Below are positions 1 through 8,239 of a stretch of DNA of 36,772 bases, piece by piece. Origin of the DNA: Streptomyces sp. AC550_RSS872 (GTDB lineage Bacteria; Actinomycetota; Actinomycetes; Streptomycetales; Streptomycetaceae); NCBI RefSeq assembly GCF_019049285.1, contig NZ_JAGMUL010000194.1:1-36772 (forward strand), read 5' to 3'. Each line of letters begins with the position of its first letter. Position 1 is the stretch's first letter. Position numbers and translations under genes: made by a program. Below the pieces are notes generated by a model. The model did not search any database. It was given only the letters and a program-made list of their open reading frames with translations, and was not told the DNA's origin.

Positions 1-1250
1 GCCCCGCCCCCAGCGACCAGAACCTCAGCCCCACCATCCACCAGGCGCTGGTCGACCTGCTTGGCATCGGCCACCTCGGGGACCTCGGCCACCTCGGCCG
101 CCACCGGCACCGTAGGCACCCCAACAGACCCACCCGGATCCCCGGGCACCCGCTCCCCGACCCCCGTCCCCGAACCAGGCCGCACCCCCGCCCCCGCCCC
201 CGCCGACGGCTGCCCCACCGGCGCCTCCGCCAGCGGAACCCGCGGCGGCGCGGGCGTCGGCGTAGAGCTGCCCGTGCCCAGGGCCAGGACCATCGCGAGG
301 GCCATACCCGTGACCGTCGCGCCGGCCGCGAGGGCGGCGGGTACCTTCGCAGCGCCGGCCCCACCGGACCCGCCTCCTGTCACCGCCTGGCGGGCCGCGT
401 GCAGCGCGGCGCCGACCTGGCCGCTCAGGGCGGCCGTCGCGCCCGCGGACCCCGCGGCCAGCGGCAGCAGGAACTTGCCCGCGGCGCCCAGGCCGAAGAC
501 CAGCAGGGCCGGGCCGACCAGCGCGGGCAGCCGGTCGTTGGCGCGCATGAGTACCGCGAGCCGGCCGCGGCAGTCGTCGCAGGCGTCCACGTGGGCGAGC
601 AGGCGTTCCGACTGGCGCGGGGTCGCGTTGCCGCGGACGTACGCCGGCATGCGCACCCAGTGGACCTCGCACGCGGGGTCGTCGGGCGCGCCCGTCTGGG
701 AGCGGAGGAAGGCCTGCCGCATGCCTTCGCGGGCACGGTGCAGCAGTACGGCCGTCGCCCCCTCCTTGGCGCCGATGCGCCGCCCGACCGTCTCCAGCGG
801 CTGCCCCTCGGCCTCCGCGAGCCACAGGGCCTGCACCCAGCGCTCGGGCAGTTGGCCCAGCACCCGCACCAACAGGTCGACCGAGGAGACCTGTTCGGCC
901 GGGTCCGCCATGCCCTCGGCGTGGGCGGCGGCCTGCGCCCGCTCGGCGACCTGCGGGTCGTGGTGCGGGGTCTCGCGCGCCTCGCCGCCGGCCGTCGCCG
1001 CCAGGTGCCGCACCGTCGTCATCAGGTACGCAGGCACGTTCTCGATCTCGTGCCCGGCCGACAGCCGCCGCCAGACGCGGAAGTGCGCCTCGGCGACCAG
1101 GTCCTCGGCCGCCCAGGAGTTGTTGCGGGTGAGCGAGCGCGCGAACGCGACCAGGCGCGGCTGCTGTTCCTCGTAGATACGGGCGTACGAGGCGGTGGTG
1201 GACACGGGAGGTGTCGCCTGGGCGGGCACCTTTGCGGAACCGTCTGACAT
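1..1250 (-). CDS. ECF-type sigma factor fused to zinc-finger anti-sigma-like domain and membrane segment (partial)
   Basis: Begins at ATG 1250 on the minus strand (MSDGSAKVPAQ...) and is open for about 416 codons to the left edge, so the C-terminus is missing. Residues about 20-85 look like sigma-70 region 2 (EDLVAEAHFRVWRRL) and about 125-182 like region 4 (LPERWVQALWLAEAEG, then GAKEGATAVLLHRARE). A zinc-finger anti-sigma signature HxxxCxxC follows at H220, C224, C227. One hydrophobic segment near 306-325 and a long Pro/Gly/Ala/Thr-rich stretch come next. Known family: ECF sigma factors with C-terminal zinc-finger extensions occur in actinobacteria. Inferred role: a self-inhibited sigma factor tethered to the membrane, its tail sensing an envelope signal. 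Divergent from the SsgA-like gene. Regulon and signal cannot be read from this sequence. Confidence 0.8.
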   Translation of the reverse strand, partial: MSDGSAKVPAQATPPVSTTASYARIYEEQQPRLVAFARSLTRNNSWAAEDLVAEAHFRVWRRLSAGHEIENVPAYLMTTVRHLAATAGGEARETPHHDPQVAERAQAAAHAEGMADPAEQVSSVDLLVRVLGQLPERWVQALWLAEAEGQPLETVGRRIGAKEGATAVLLHRAREGMRQAFLRSQTGAPDDPACEVHWVRMPAYVRGNATPRQSERLLAHVDACDDCRGRLAVLMRANDRLPALVGPALLVFGLGAAGKFLLPLAAGSAGATAALSGQVGAALHAARQAVTGGGSGGAGAAKVPAALAAGATVTGMALAMVLALGTGSSTPTPAPPRVPLAEAPVGQPSAGAGAGVRPGSGTGVGERVPGDPGGSVGVPTVPVAAEVAEVPEVADAKQVDQRLVDGGAEVLVAGGG

Positions 1251-1414
1251 GGCTGGAACGCTCCGGTTGCCTGCTGGGCTGAAGGGCGCGAACGGGTTTG
1301 TCAGCGTAGATGACTAAAATCTCAAGTAAATGGTTCGCGTGACTTAGATCACAGGCGCGTGCGGTCGTTCCGCGTAATCAACAGGGCTGCCGCGTGGTCG
1401 AGAAAGCGCACCAA

Positions 1415-1446
1415 GACCGGCAGACCGGCAGACCGGCAGACCGGCA
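1415..1446. repeat. Four perfect tandem copies of an 8-bp unit (GACCGGCA)
   Basis: Copies at 1415-1422, 1423-1430, 1431-1438 and 1439-1446 are identical. The tract ends 29 nt before the SsgA-like start codon and 15 nt before its Shine-Dalgarno sequence, so it lies in the mRNA leader or promoter. A unit of 8 bp is not a multiple of 3, but the tract is outside the reading frame, so copy-number change would alter spacing or leader structure only. Confidence 0.9.
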
Positions 1447-1475
1447 GCAGACATCGACCACGGAGAAGAACGTCC

Positions 1476-1889
1476 ATGCCCCTCACCCTTGAACAGCCCG
1501 TTCGCGCCCGCCTCGTCACCCCCGGCTCCCCGCAGCTCCCGATCCGCCCCACGCTGCGCTACCTCGCCGCCGAACCCTTCGCCGTGCACATCGGCTTCCC
1601 CGCGCATGTCTCGGCCGACGCGGACGGGGTCACCTGGACGTTCGCCCGCTCGCTGCTGGAGGAGGGGCTTGACGCGGCGGCCGGGATCGGGGACGTACGC
1701 ATACGACCGTGCGGGCGGTCCCGTACGGTCGTCGAGTTCCACGCGCCGCACGGCATGGCCGCGATCCGGTTCGGGACGGCTTCTCTCCGGCGGTTTCTGC
1801 AACGGTCGTACGCCGTCGTCGAGCCAGGGAGAGAGGAGCTGGGACCGGAACTCGACCACGGCCTCATGTCCCTGCTCGACGGGGTGTGA
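1476..1889 (+). CDS. SsgA-like sporulation/cell-division protein (SALP)
   Basis: A protein of 137 aa starting at ATG 1476, with GGAGAAG at 1462-1468 as ribosome binding site. The fold pattern is that of the SsgA family: an N-terminal PVRARLV strand, AAEPFAVHIGF, VTWTFARSLLEEGLD, a GIGDVRIRPC turn, and a C-terminal FLQRSYAVVEPGREE. SALPs are found in sporulating actinomycetes and guide septum placement, peptidoglycan synthesis or autolysis during sporulation, SsgA and SsgB by recruiting FtsZ. Which paralogue (SsgA-G) this is cannot be settled by eye; the length fits the shorter members. It is a single gene, divergent from the membrane sigma factor, and its leader carries an 8-bp tandem repeat. 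Confidence 0.85.
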   Translation: MPLTLEQPVRARLVTPGSPQLPIRPTLRYLAAEPFAVHIGFPAHVSADADGVTWTFARSLLEEGLDAAAGIGDVRIRPCGRSRTVVEFHAPHGMAAIRFGTASLRRFLQRSYAVVEPGREELGPELDHGLMSLLDGV

Positions 1890-2039
1890 GGTTCAGTCGG
1901 TCACGATCGGCGTCAGTACGCGCGTGCCCGTCTGTCGGTGGATCAGTCTGGAAGTGTGTCCGGGAGTTCATCGGCGGCTCGGACGGGGCGCATCCGGCGA
2001 TCCTGGCTCATCGGTGCCGTGTCCCGCTGAGCAAATGGA

Positions 2040-2069
2040 TTGTTCCGCTGAACCGGCCCGCCCTACAGT
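2040..2069 (+). promoter_or_regulatory. Candidate sigma-70-like promoter for the flavin oxidoreductase gene
   Basis: TTGTTC at 2040-2045 and TACAGT at 2064-2069 are separated by 18 nt, resembling a vegetative (HrdB-type) promoter. Downstream, before the start codon, a small hairpin (CACCTC-gtg-GAGGTG, 2124-2138) lies in the presumed leader. The rest of 1890-2185 shows nothing else recognisable. Confidence 0.4.
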
Positions 2070-2185
2070 GAGTTCACTTCGAAGAGACGTTCCCCGGAAA
2101 GAAGCCGCAGCGCGGGAGCGTCCCACCTCGTGGAGGTGCAGGAGGGGCGGCAGTCCTTGTCGACCCCTCATTCGGAGGCCCCTTC

Positions 2186-3043
2186 ATGAACGTCGGTACA
2201 GACGTGGGCATCGGCCTGCCCATCGGCGACCCGGCCGCCCTTCTCACCTGGGCCCGGCGCGCCGACGCCGGCCCCTTCAGCACACTCGGCCTGCTCGACC
2301 GGCTCGTCTACGACAACCCGGAGCCGCTGGTCGCCCTGGCCGTCCTCGCGGGCGCGACCTCGCGGATCCGCGTCCAGACCGAGGTGCTGCTCGCCCCGCT
2401 GCGCAACACCGCCCTGCTGGTCAAGCAGGCCGCCACGCTGGACCGGATGACCGGAGGGCGGCTCGTCCTCGGCCTCGGCATCGGCGGCCGGGACGACGAC
2501 CACCTGGCCGCGGGCACCGACCTGCGCACCAGGGGGCGGCGCCTCGACGAGCAGATGACCGCCATGAGCCGCCTGTGGCACGGCGAGCCGTACGGCGACG
2601 GCGTCGGCCCCATCGGCCCGGTGCCCGCCCGTATCGGCGGCCCGGAGATCCTCTTCGGCGGCTTCAAGCCCGCCGCGCTCGAACGCGTCGCACGCTGGGG
2701 CGACGGCTTCCTCTGCGCGGCGGCGCCCTCCTGGGCGGGCGGTCTGTTCGACACCGTCCGCGGGTTCTGGATGGAGTACGGCCGCGACGGGCAGCCCCGT
2801 CTCGTGGCCCAGGTGAACGTCGCGCTCGGCCCGCCGGACGTGATCGACGACGCGCGCGCCCGGATGCACGCGTACTACGCCTTCACCGGCATGGCCGACC
2901 GCATGGTCGCCGGGCTCCTCACCACCCCGGCCGAGATCCGCGCCGCGATGGCCGCCTTCGCCGACCTGGGCGCCGACGAGGTCGTGCTCTACTGCTACGG
3001 CGTCGACCCGGACCAGGTGGACCGCTTGGCGGACGTGCTGTGA
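2186..3043 (+). CDS. LLM-class flavin-dependent oxidoreductase (luciferase-like)
   Basis: A 285-aa protein from ATG 2186, with GGAGG about 8 nt upstream. It has luciferase-like TIM-barrel features: an N-terminal GIGLPIGDPAALLTWARRADAGPFSTLGLLDRL, a strand-loop ATSRIRVQTEVLLAPLRNTALLVKQAATLDRMTGGRLVLGLGIGGRDDD typical of FMN/F420 binding, and FGGFKPAALERVARWGDGFL in the C-terminal half. Family members oxidise or reduce small substrates with FMNH2 or, often in actinobacteria, F420. The substrate and choice of cofactor cannot be told here. The gene appears monocistronic. At 285 aa it is on the short side for a family often 300-350 aa, with no sign of truncation. Confidence 0.85.
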   Translation: MNVGTDVGIGLPIGDPAALLTWARRADAGPFSTLGLLDRLVYDNPEPLVALAVLAGATSRIRVQTEVLLAPLRNTALLVKQAATLDRMTGGRLVLGLGIGGRDDDHLAAGTDLRTRGRRLDEQMTAMSRLWHGEPYGDGVGPIGPVPARIGGPEILFGGFKPAALERVARWGDGFLCAAAPSWAGGLFDTVRGFWMEYGRDGQPRLVAQVNVALGPPDVIDDARARMHAYYAFTGMADRMVAGLLTTPAEIRAAMAAFADLGADEVVLYCYGVDPDQVDRLADVL

Positions 3044-3081
3044 GGCCATTGCGGCGGCGCCGTTTCCGTGACGCCCTGTCC

Positions 3082-3109
3082 GTGAACCCGCTTCTGTGAA
3101 CCCGCTTCT
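3082..3109. repeat. Two tandem copies of a 14-bp unit
   Basis: GTGAACCCGCTTCT occurs at 3082-3095 and again at 3096-3109, followed by the related GTGACACCGCT. It sits just downstream of the oxidoreductase stop codon. Likely slippage or duplication in a spacer; no function visible. Confidence 0.85.
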
Positions 3110-3212
3110 GTGACACCGCTGTTGCCGAAAGTGTGGCGTCCGCCACAGCCGGGTGCATCGGGCCCTGTTGGACTCGGCGCACCCGGCGTCGTCGGCCCTG
3201 CCTGGAGGCCAC

Positions 3213-3710
3213 GTGTTCCTGCTGATCCTGCTGTTCGTCGTGATCGCGGTGATCGTCGCCGTGGGCCTGTGCGGATACGGCGGCCGCACGCTGGCCGACC
3301 ACGGTCTGCGGCGCGCGAGCGCTCCCGCCGTACTGCGCGGCCTCGCCGCCCTCGCGGGCGCCGGGGCGTGTGCCCTGTACGCATGGGGCCTGCTCGCCGT
3401 GTGCGGCGCGGTCATGACGGCGGAGGACGGTGGCACCGACTCGGCGCCGGCCCGGTCCTGCCGTACGGCGGGCTGGCAGGAGCGGAGTCGGCAGGGCATC
3501 GAGATCGTCGACCACCAGGTCACGTACATCCCGCTCGGGTTCGTCTGCGAGACGAGCGACGGCGGGAGTTACGACAACGGTGATGTGCCGGGGTACGTCA
3601 ATCCGGCCGTCTTCGGGCTCGCCCTGGTCGCCGCCGGGGGTGCGATCGGCTCGGCGTACATGTCGGAGTTGCGGGCCCGGGCCGAGTTCCGCAGGCAGCA
3701 GGCCGGTTAG
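3213..3710 (+). CDS. Small membrane protein, unknown function
   Basis: A 165-aa protein. GTG 3213 was chosen because GGAGG at 3203-3207 sits correctly before it; an in-frame GTG at 3153 has no such site. It starts with a hydrophobic helix (FLLILLFVVIAVIVAVGLCGYGG), has a second one around LRGLAALAGAGACALYAWGLLAVCGAV, a roughly 70-residue polar loop with Cys residues (SCRTAGW, FVCETSDGG), and a third helix near the C-terminus (PAVFGLALVAAGGAIGSAY). The loop cysteines could form a disulfide if the loop is extracytoplasmic (inference). I do not recognise the family. The next gene begins 54 bp downstream on the same strand, so the two may be co-transcribed. Confidence 0.7.
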   Translation: MFLLILLFVVIAVIVAVGLCGYGGRTLADHGLRRASAPAVLRGLAALAGAGACALYAWGLLAVCGAVMTAEDGGTDSAPARSCRTAGWQERSRQGIEIVDHQVTYIPLGFVCETSDGGSYDNGDVPGYVNPAVFGLALVAAGGAIGSAYMSELRARAEFRRQQAG

Positions 3711-3764
3711 CCTCGGGTGTCCAGGCTCGGCCGAAGCGGTCGGCCGTGGTGTTCGGAGGCAGAC

Positions 3765-4070
3765 ATGGCGAAGGTTCCCAGCGCGGTGGTCGCCGCCGGA
3801 GGGCTCGTCGGCGGGTACGGCGTGGCCCGCTGGACCAGGAAGCGGCAGCTCGGCGGGGCCGTGCTGGCCGTCGCGGAGGCCGCGGCCGCGCAACAGTGGC
3901 GGCAGCAGGCGGGCGGGAAGGCGGCGGGGGCGCTGACCGCCGCGTATGTCGCCGCCTTCGCCGGGTCGCATCCGCTGGCCAAGAAGGTCGGCGCCTGGCC
4001 GGCGGTGTTCGGGGTGGCGGGGGCGGTGGCGCTGGCGTCCTGGGCGGTGGCGGACCGGCGTGGCGCGTAG
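3765..4070 (+). CDS. Small conserved membrane protein, unknown function
   Basis: A 101-aa protein from ATG 3765 with GGAGG at 3755-3759. The N-terminus MAKVPSAVVAAGGLVGGYGVARWT is hydrophobic and Gly-rich, followed by an Ala-rich helix (GGAVLAVAEAAAAQQWRQQAG), a second hydrophobic stretch (ALTAAYVAAFAGSHPLAKKVG) and a third (AWPAVFGVAGAVALASWAVADRR). Codon use is normal for the window. No catalytic motif is visible and I cannot assign a function. A 103-bp repeat array begins 30 nt after its stop codon. Confidence 0.65.
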   Translation: MAKVPSAVVAAGGLVGGYGVARWTRKRQLGGAVLAVAEAAAAQQWRQQAGGKAAGALTAAYVAAFAGSHPLAKKVGAWPAVFGVAGAVALASWAVADRRGA

Positions 4071-4100
4071 CGCTCCGCGGGGGTGCCATTGGTTGTCGGG

Positions 4101-4735
4101 CGGCTGCGGCACCGTCGTGGCTGGTCGCGCCGTTCCCCGCGCCCCTTTTAGGGCGTTGCAGCACCGCCGAGCGCAATGCAGGGCGCCACAACCGGCCGTC
4201 AAGCGGCTGCGGCACCGTCGTGGCTGGTCGCGCAGTTCCCCGCGCCCCCCTTAGGACGTTGCAGCACCGCCGAGCGCAATGCAGGGCGCCACAACCGGCC
4301 GTCAAGCGGCTGCGGCACCGCCATGGCTCGTCACGCAGTTCCCCGCGCCCCCCTTAGGACGTTGCAGCACCGCCGAGCGCAATGCAGGGCGCCAAAACCG
4401 GCCGTCAAGCGGCTGCGGCACCGTCGTGGCTAGTCGCGCAGTTCCCCGCGCCCCTTTTAGGGCGTTGCGGCACCGCCATGGCTCGTCACGCAGTTCCCCG
4501 CGCCCCCTTAGGACGTTGCAGCACCGCCGAGCGCAATGCAGGGCGCCACAACCGGCCGTCAAGCGGCTGCGGCACCGCCATGGCTCGTCACGCAGTTCCC
4601 CGCGCCCCCCTTAGGACGTTGCAGCACCGCCGAGCGCAATGCAGGGCGCCAAAACCGGTCGTCAAGCGGCTGCGGCGCCATCGTGGCTTGTCGCGTCGTT
4701 CCCCGCGCCCCATTTGGGCGCTGCCGTGCCGTCGT
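4101..4735 (+). repeat. Tandem array of 103-bp units (about six), a local expansion of a dispersed Streptomyces repeat
   Basis: The landmark CGGCTGCGGC recurs at 4101, 4204, 4307, 4410, 4564 and 4667. Spacings are 103, 103, 103, 154 and 103 bp; the 154-bp unit contains an extra 51-bp half unit (about 4465-4515). Each unit has a core (GCGGCACCG, then a variable block, then GTTCCCCGCGCCCC) and a spacer with GCAGCACCGCCGAGCGCAA. The core exists as type A (GTCGTGGCTGGTCGCG) and type B (GCCATGGCTCGTCACG), in the order A, A, B, A, B, B, degenerate A. Because 103 is not a multiple of 3, any reading frame shifts in each unit, so the array is non-coding although several frames happen to be open. The whole gap 4071-4804 is this array plus its degraded right edge. 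Confidence 0.92.
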
Positions 4736-4804
4736 TGAAACAGCCGCAGCCCTTCGGGGCGTGGCAGCTGGGCGGCTGGGGCTCGCCCCGAGCATCGGCG
4801 GGGG

Positions 4805-5164
4805 CTAGGCGCGGTGGGTCAGCACGTTCACCACGTGTCCGGCCGGGTCCCGTACGAAGAACCGTCGTACGCCCCAGTCCTCGTCCCGGATCTCCCGTAC
4901 GACCTCCGCGCCCGACGCCACGACCTGCGCGTACACGGCGTCGACGTCCTCGACCTCCACGCTCAGGTCGGGGACGACGGGGGCGGTGCGTTCCTCGGTG
5001 AAGAAGCTGATCTGGGCGGTGGGGTTGGCGGGGGACGCCATGGTCATCACCCAGCCCATGTCCATGACCTTCTCGAAGCCGAGCAGGCCGTAGAAATCCC
5101 GGCTCGTCTCCAGCTGCTTCTCGGACTCGACCTGGTGGTTGGGGACGATCCTGCGGATGGTCAT
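4805..5164 (-). CDS. VOC superfamily (glyoxalase/bleomycin-resistance-like) protein
   Basis: A 119-aa protein starting at ATG 5164 (MTIRRIVPNHQVES). It shows two beta-alpha-beta-beta-beta modules typical of the vicinal oxygen chelate fold: residues about 1-55 (SRDFYGLLGFEKVMDMGWVMTMASP) and about 65-119 (LSVEVEDVDAVYAQVVASGAEVVREIRDEDWGVRRFFVRDPAGHVVNVLTHR). The terminal DPAGHVVNVLTH matches the usual metal-binding or binding-site strand. Members include glyoxalase I, dioxygenases and antibiotic-binding proteins; the substrate is not predictable. It lies between the 103-bp array and the DUF445 gene, on the same strand as the latter with a gap of about 130 bp. Confidence 0.8.
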   Translation of the reverse strand: MTIRRIVPNHQVESEKQLETSRDFYGLLGFEKVMDMGWVMTMASPANPTAQISFFTEERTAPVVPDLSVEVEDVDAVYAQVVASGAEVVREIRDEDWGVRRFFVRDPAGHVVNVLTHRA

Positions 5165-5295
5165 CGGATACGGCTCCTCATCGGCGTCGGCTGTGGCTCA
5201 TCCGCGTCGGGCTTACCCACACCCGCAGGCGCTACGCGCACCCCCACCGGCCGGCAACGGGCCGCCGCAGGCATCCCGGCCCCACCGCCGGAGGC

Positions 5296-6663
5296 CTACG
5301 CCCCGAGCGCCCGCGACACCGTGTAGATCACCAGTCCGGCGAGCGAGCCCACCACCGTGCCGTTGATCCGGATGAACTGGAGGTCGCGGCCGATGTGCGC
5401 CTCGATCTTCTTGGTCGTGTGCCCGGCGTCCCAGCCGGCCACGGTGTCGGTGATCAGGGAGGTGATCTCCTTGCGGTAGGTGGTCACGACGTACACCGCC
5501 GCGCCCTCCACCCAGCTGTCGACCTTGGCCTGGAGCCGTGGTTCGACCGCCATCCGCGCGCCCAGCGACAGCAGCGAGGCACGTACGCGCAGCCGCAGCT
5601 CGCTGCGCTCGTCCTCCGCCGCCGAGACGATCATCGAGCGTACGGCGGTCCACGCGGAGGCGATCAGGTCCTGGACCTCGCCGCGCCCGAGCACCTCGCC
5701 CTTGAGCCGCTCGACCCGCGCGCGGGTGTCCGTGTCGGACTGGAGGTCGGAGGCGAAGTCGGTGAGGAAGCGGTCGAGGGCGCCGCGGGCCGGGTGGGAG
5801 GGCATGTCGCGCATCTCGGTGACGAAGCGGAGCAGCTCCTTGTAGACGCGCTCGCCGACCCTCTTGTCGACGAATCTCGGGGTCCAGCCGGGGGCGCCGC
5901 CCTGGACCGCGTGCATGATCTCCTCGTCGTGCAGGATCAACCAGTGCTGGGCCCGCGCGACGATCAGGTCGACGGCCCGCTTGTGGCCGCCGTCCGCGAC
6001 GATCTTCTCCAGCATCTTTCCTATGCCGGGCGCGATCTCCTGGGCGTCGGCTCGCCGGGTGATCGCCTCGCCCACGACCGCCTGGACGTCCGAGTCCCGC
6101 ATGACGGTCAGGGCGCCTCGCAGGGCCGCAGACAGCTCGGCCGTCACGCGGTCGGCGTGTTCGGGGTCGGCCAGCCAGGCGCCGAGGCGGCTGCCGATGC
6201 CGACGGCACGCAGGCGTTGTCGTACGACGTCCTCGGAGAGGAAGTTCTCGCCGACGAACTCGCCCAGGGAGACGCCCAGCTGGTCCTTCTTGTTGGGGAT
6301 GATCGCGGTGTGCGGGATGGGCAGGCCGAGGGGGTGGCGGAACAGGGCCGTGACCGCGAACCAGTCGGCGAGGGCGCCGACCATGCCGGCCTCGGCGGCC
6401 GCGGCGACATAGTGCGCCCATTCGCCGGCACCCTGGTTCGAGGCGACCTTGGCGAGGACGTACACCAGCGCCACGAAGAGCAGCAGCCCGGTGGCGGTGA
6501 TCTTCATCCGCCGTACGCCGCGCTGCTTCTCCTCGTCGGCGGCGGTGAACGTGCTCATCGCACGAACGGCCGACGCGGGCACGTGCCGGTTATCGGCGAC
6601 GTCCGACCGGGCATGCATGTCTACGCCAGGTGTTCCCGTTTCATCCGGATTCGTACGTTCCAT
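5296..6663 (-). CDS. DUF445 family membrane protein
   Basis: A 455-aa protein if started at ATG 6663 (MERTNPDETG), which has GGAG 4-7 nt upstream; a later ATG giving MSTFTAADEEKQRG would remove 35 residues and is also plausible. One transmembrane helix lies near the N-terminus (ATGLLLFVALVYVLAKVA), followed by the DUF445 hallmark GMVGALADWFAVTALFRHPLGLPIPHTAIIPNKKDQLG. A long, mostly helical charged region spans the middle, and a second membrane segment closes the protein (NGTVVGSLAGLVIYTVSRALGA). The architecture resembles E. coli YjiN: a membrane-anchored helical body of unknown function. Divergent from the SGNH hydrolase gene across about 230 bp. Confidence 0.88.
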   Translation of the reverse strand: MERTNPDETGTPGVDMHARSDVADNRHVPASAVRAMSTFTAADEEKQRGVRRMKITATGLLLFVALVYVLAKVASNQGAGEWAHYVAAAAEAGMVGALADWFAVTALFRHPLGLPIPHTAIIPNKKDQLGVSLGEFVGENFLSEDVVRQRLRAVGIGSRLGAWLADPEHADRVTAELSAALRGALTVMRDSDVQAVVGEAITRRADAQEIAPGIGKMLEKIVADGGHKRAVDLIVARAQHWLILHDEEIMHAVQGGAPGWTPRFVDKRVGERVYKELLRFVTEMRDMPSHPARGALDRFLTDFASDLQSDTDTRARVERLKGEVLGRGEVQDLIASAWTAVRSMIVSAAEDERSELRLRVRASLLSLGARMAVEPRLQAKVDSWVEGAAVYVVTTYRKEITSLITDTVAGWDAGHTTKKIEAHIGRDLQFIRINGTVVGSLAGLVIYTVSRALGA

Positions 6664-6895
6664 TCCACTCCACCCGTCCAGGATCCCCCGCACACATTGT
6701 CCCTTCCTGACCGACTCCTGGAACGAATCAAGAGTTCCCGGCGTCTGTCCGGTGGGGGGAGGCCGATGGCGAAGTCCGGGTGAACTCTGGCGGCCCAATG
6801 GGGGGTCCCTGCCACTCCTCTCTGCCTTATGACGCATCATGAGGTGATCACATCGGAGCCTCGGGCTCCCATCCGCCCGAGGAGATACGCACCGC

Positions 6896-8233
6896 ATGAC
6901 CAGGCGTTACGGTTATGCCCTGCTTTCGGGGGTCATCGCCCTGATCGTGGCGGTCTCGACCGCCATATACGTCGGAATCGCCTCCGACCACGGCAGTGCC
7001 ACGGAAAGGACCGCCCCCACGGGGGAAGGCGCGCCGCGCAACCCCGCCGCACCCGCCTCCACCGGCATCTGGGTGGGTGCCTGGTCCGCCTCGCCGGTCG
7101 GCGCCGAGTCCGGCACCGAGGTCGAGGGCCTGGCGGGCCGTTCGGTGCGCAACGTCGTCCACACGAGCGTCGGCGGCACGAGCGTGCGGATCACGCTGTC
7201 CAACCTCTACGGCCAGTCCGCGCTGACCCTCACGCACGCGTCGATCGCCGTCGCCGCGGGCACCGGGACGGCGGCGGCCATCGCGGACACCATGCGGCGG
7301 CTGACCTTCGGCGGCAACACCCGTGTCGTCATCCCGCCCGGGCGGGAGGTGCTGAGCGACGCCGTGCGCCTCGCGATCCCCGCGGACACCGACATCCTCG
7401 TCACCACCTTCTCGCCCACCCCGTCCGGCCCGGTGACCTTCCATCCGCACGCGCGCCAGATCAGTTACGTCGCTCAGGGCGACCTCACCGAGGACACGAC
7501 CGGCGTGGCGTACACCGGGAAGGTCGGCTCCTGGCGCTACCTGACCGCACTGGACGTCCTCAGCAACGAGTCCGACGGCACCGTGGTGGTCTTCGGCGAC
7601 TCCCTGACCGACGGCATCACGTCCACCGAGAACGCCAACCGCCGCTGGACGGACGTCCTCTCGCGCCGGCTGCGCGCGGCGGTCGCGGCCGGCCAGGACG
7701 TGCCGCGCTACAGCGTCGTCAACCAGGGCATCAGCGGCAACCAGATCCTCGTCAACGGCCGCGGGCGCCCCGCGGACAACCAGGCGGGCGTCGGCCGCTT
7801 CCACCGTGACGTCCTGTCCCGTACGAACGTCAAGGTCGTCGTCATCGACCTCGGCGTCAACGACATCCTGCGCAACCCGAAACTCGCCGCCCCGAACCGC
7901 ATCCTGAACGGCCTGCGCACCCTGGTCCGCCGGGCCCACGCCCGCGGCCTGAAGGTCGTCGGCGCCACCCTGATGCCCTTCCAGGGCCACCGCGGCTACA
8001 CCGACGCCCGCGAGAACGTACGCCAGCAGATCAACGCCCAGATCCGGGCCGGCAAGGTCTTCGACGCGGTCACCGACTTCGACCAGGCCCTGCGGGACCC
8101 GTACAACCCCCGCAAGCTGCGCCCCGACTACGACTCCGGCGACCACCTCCACCCGAGCGACAGGGGCTACGAACGGATGGCGGAGACCTTCGATCTCAAG
8201 GACCTGAAGGGGGCGGCTCCGGCGGAGCTGTAG
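6896..8233 (+). CDS. Secreted SGNH/GDSL-family hydrolase
   Basis: A 445-aa protein. The N-terminal hydrophobic segment 7-28 (YALLSGVIALIVAVSTAIYVG) is a signal anchor or signal peptide. Residues about 55-215 form a beta-rich N-terminal region, then the SGNH hydrolase domain: block I VFGDSLTDG with nucleophile S236, block II GISGN (281-282), block III GVND (N322) and block V DHLHP with D416 and H419. All four family landmarks are intact, so an active esterase or lipase is expected, acting outside the cell on lipid, acetylated polysaccharide or similar esters; the substrate is not predictable. The gene is monocistronic, and a 14-bp palindrome follows the stop codon. Confidence 0.9.
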   Translation: MTRRYGYALLSGVIALIVAVSTAIYVGIASDHGSATERTAPTGEGAPRNPAAPASTGIWVGAWSASPVGAESGTEVEGLAGRSVRNVVHTSVGGTSVRITLSNLYGQSALTLTHASIAVAAGTGTAAAIADTMRRLTFGGNTRVVIPPGREVLSDAVRLAIPADTDILVTTFSPTPSGPVTFHPHARQISYVAQGDLTEDTTGVAYTGKVGSWRYLTALDVLSNESDGTVVVFGDSLTDGITSTENANRRWTDVLSRRLRAAVAAGQDVPRYSVVNQGISGNQILVNGRGRPADNQAGVGRFHRDVLSRTNVKVVVIDLGVNDILRNPKLAAPNRILNGLRTLVRRAHARGLKVVGATLMPFQGHRGYTDARENVRQQINAQIRAGKVFDAVTDFDQALRDPYNPRKLRPDYDSGDHLHPSDRGYERMAETFDLKDLKGAAPAEL

Positions 8234-8239
8234 GCGGCA

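Noticed and set aside
2168..3529. A long minus-strand frame (about 450 codons) opposite the flavin oxidoreductase gene.
   Set aside because: It is the antisense shadow of the real plus-strand genes, has an Arg/Ala/Pro/His-rich composition and shows no family motifs.
4101..4735. Possible CRISPR array.
   Set aside because: Units are 103 bp long with near-identical spacers; CRISPR repeats are short and their spacers are unique. No cas gene is present.
4080..4810. Several long open frames run through the 103-bp array.
   Set aside because: Each 103-bp unit shifts the frame, so the open frames are a by-product of repeated high-G+C sequence; no ribosome site or gene-like composition was found.
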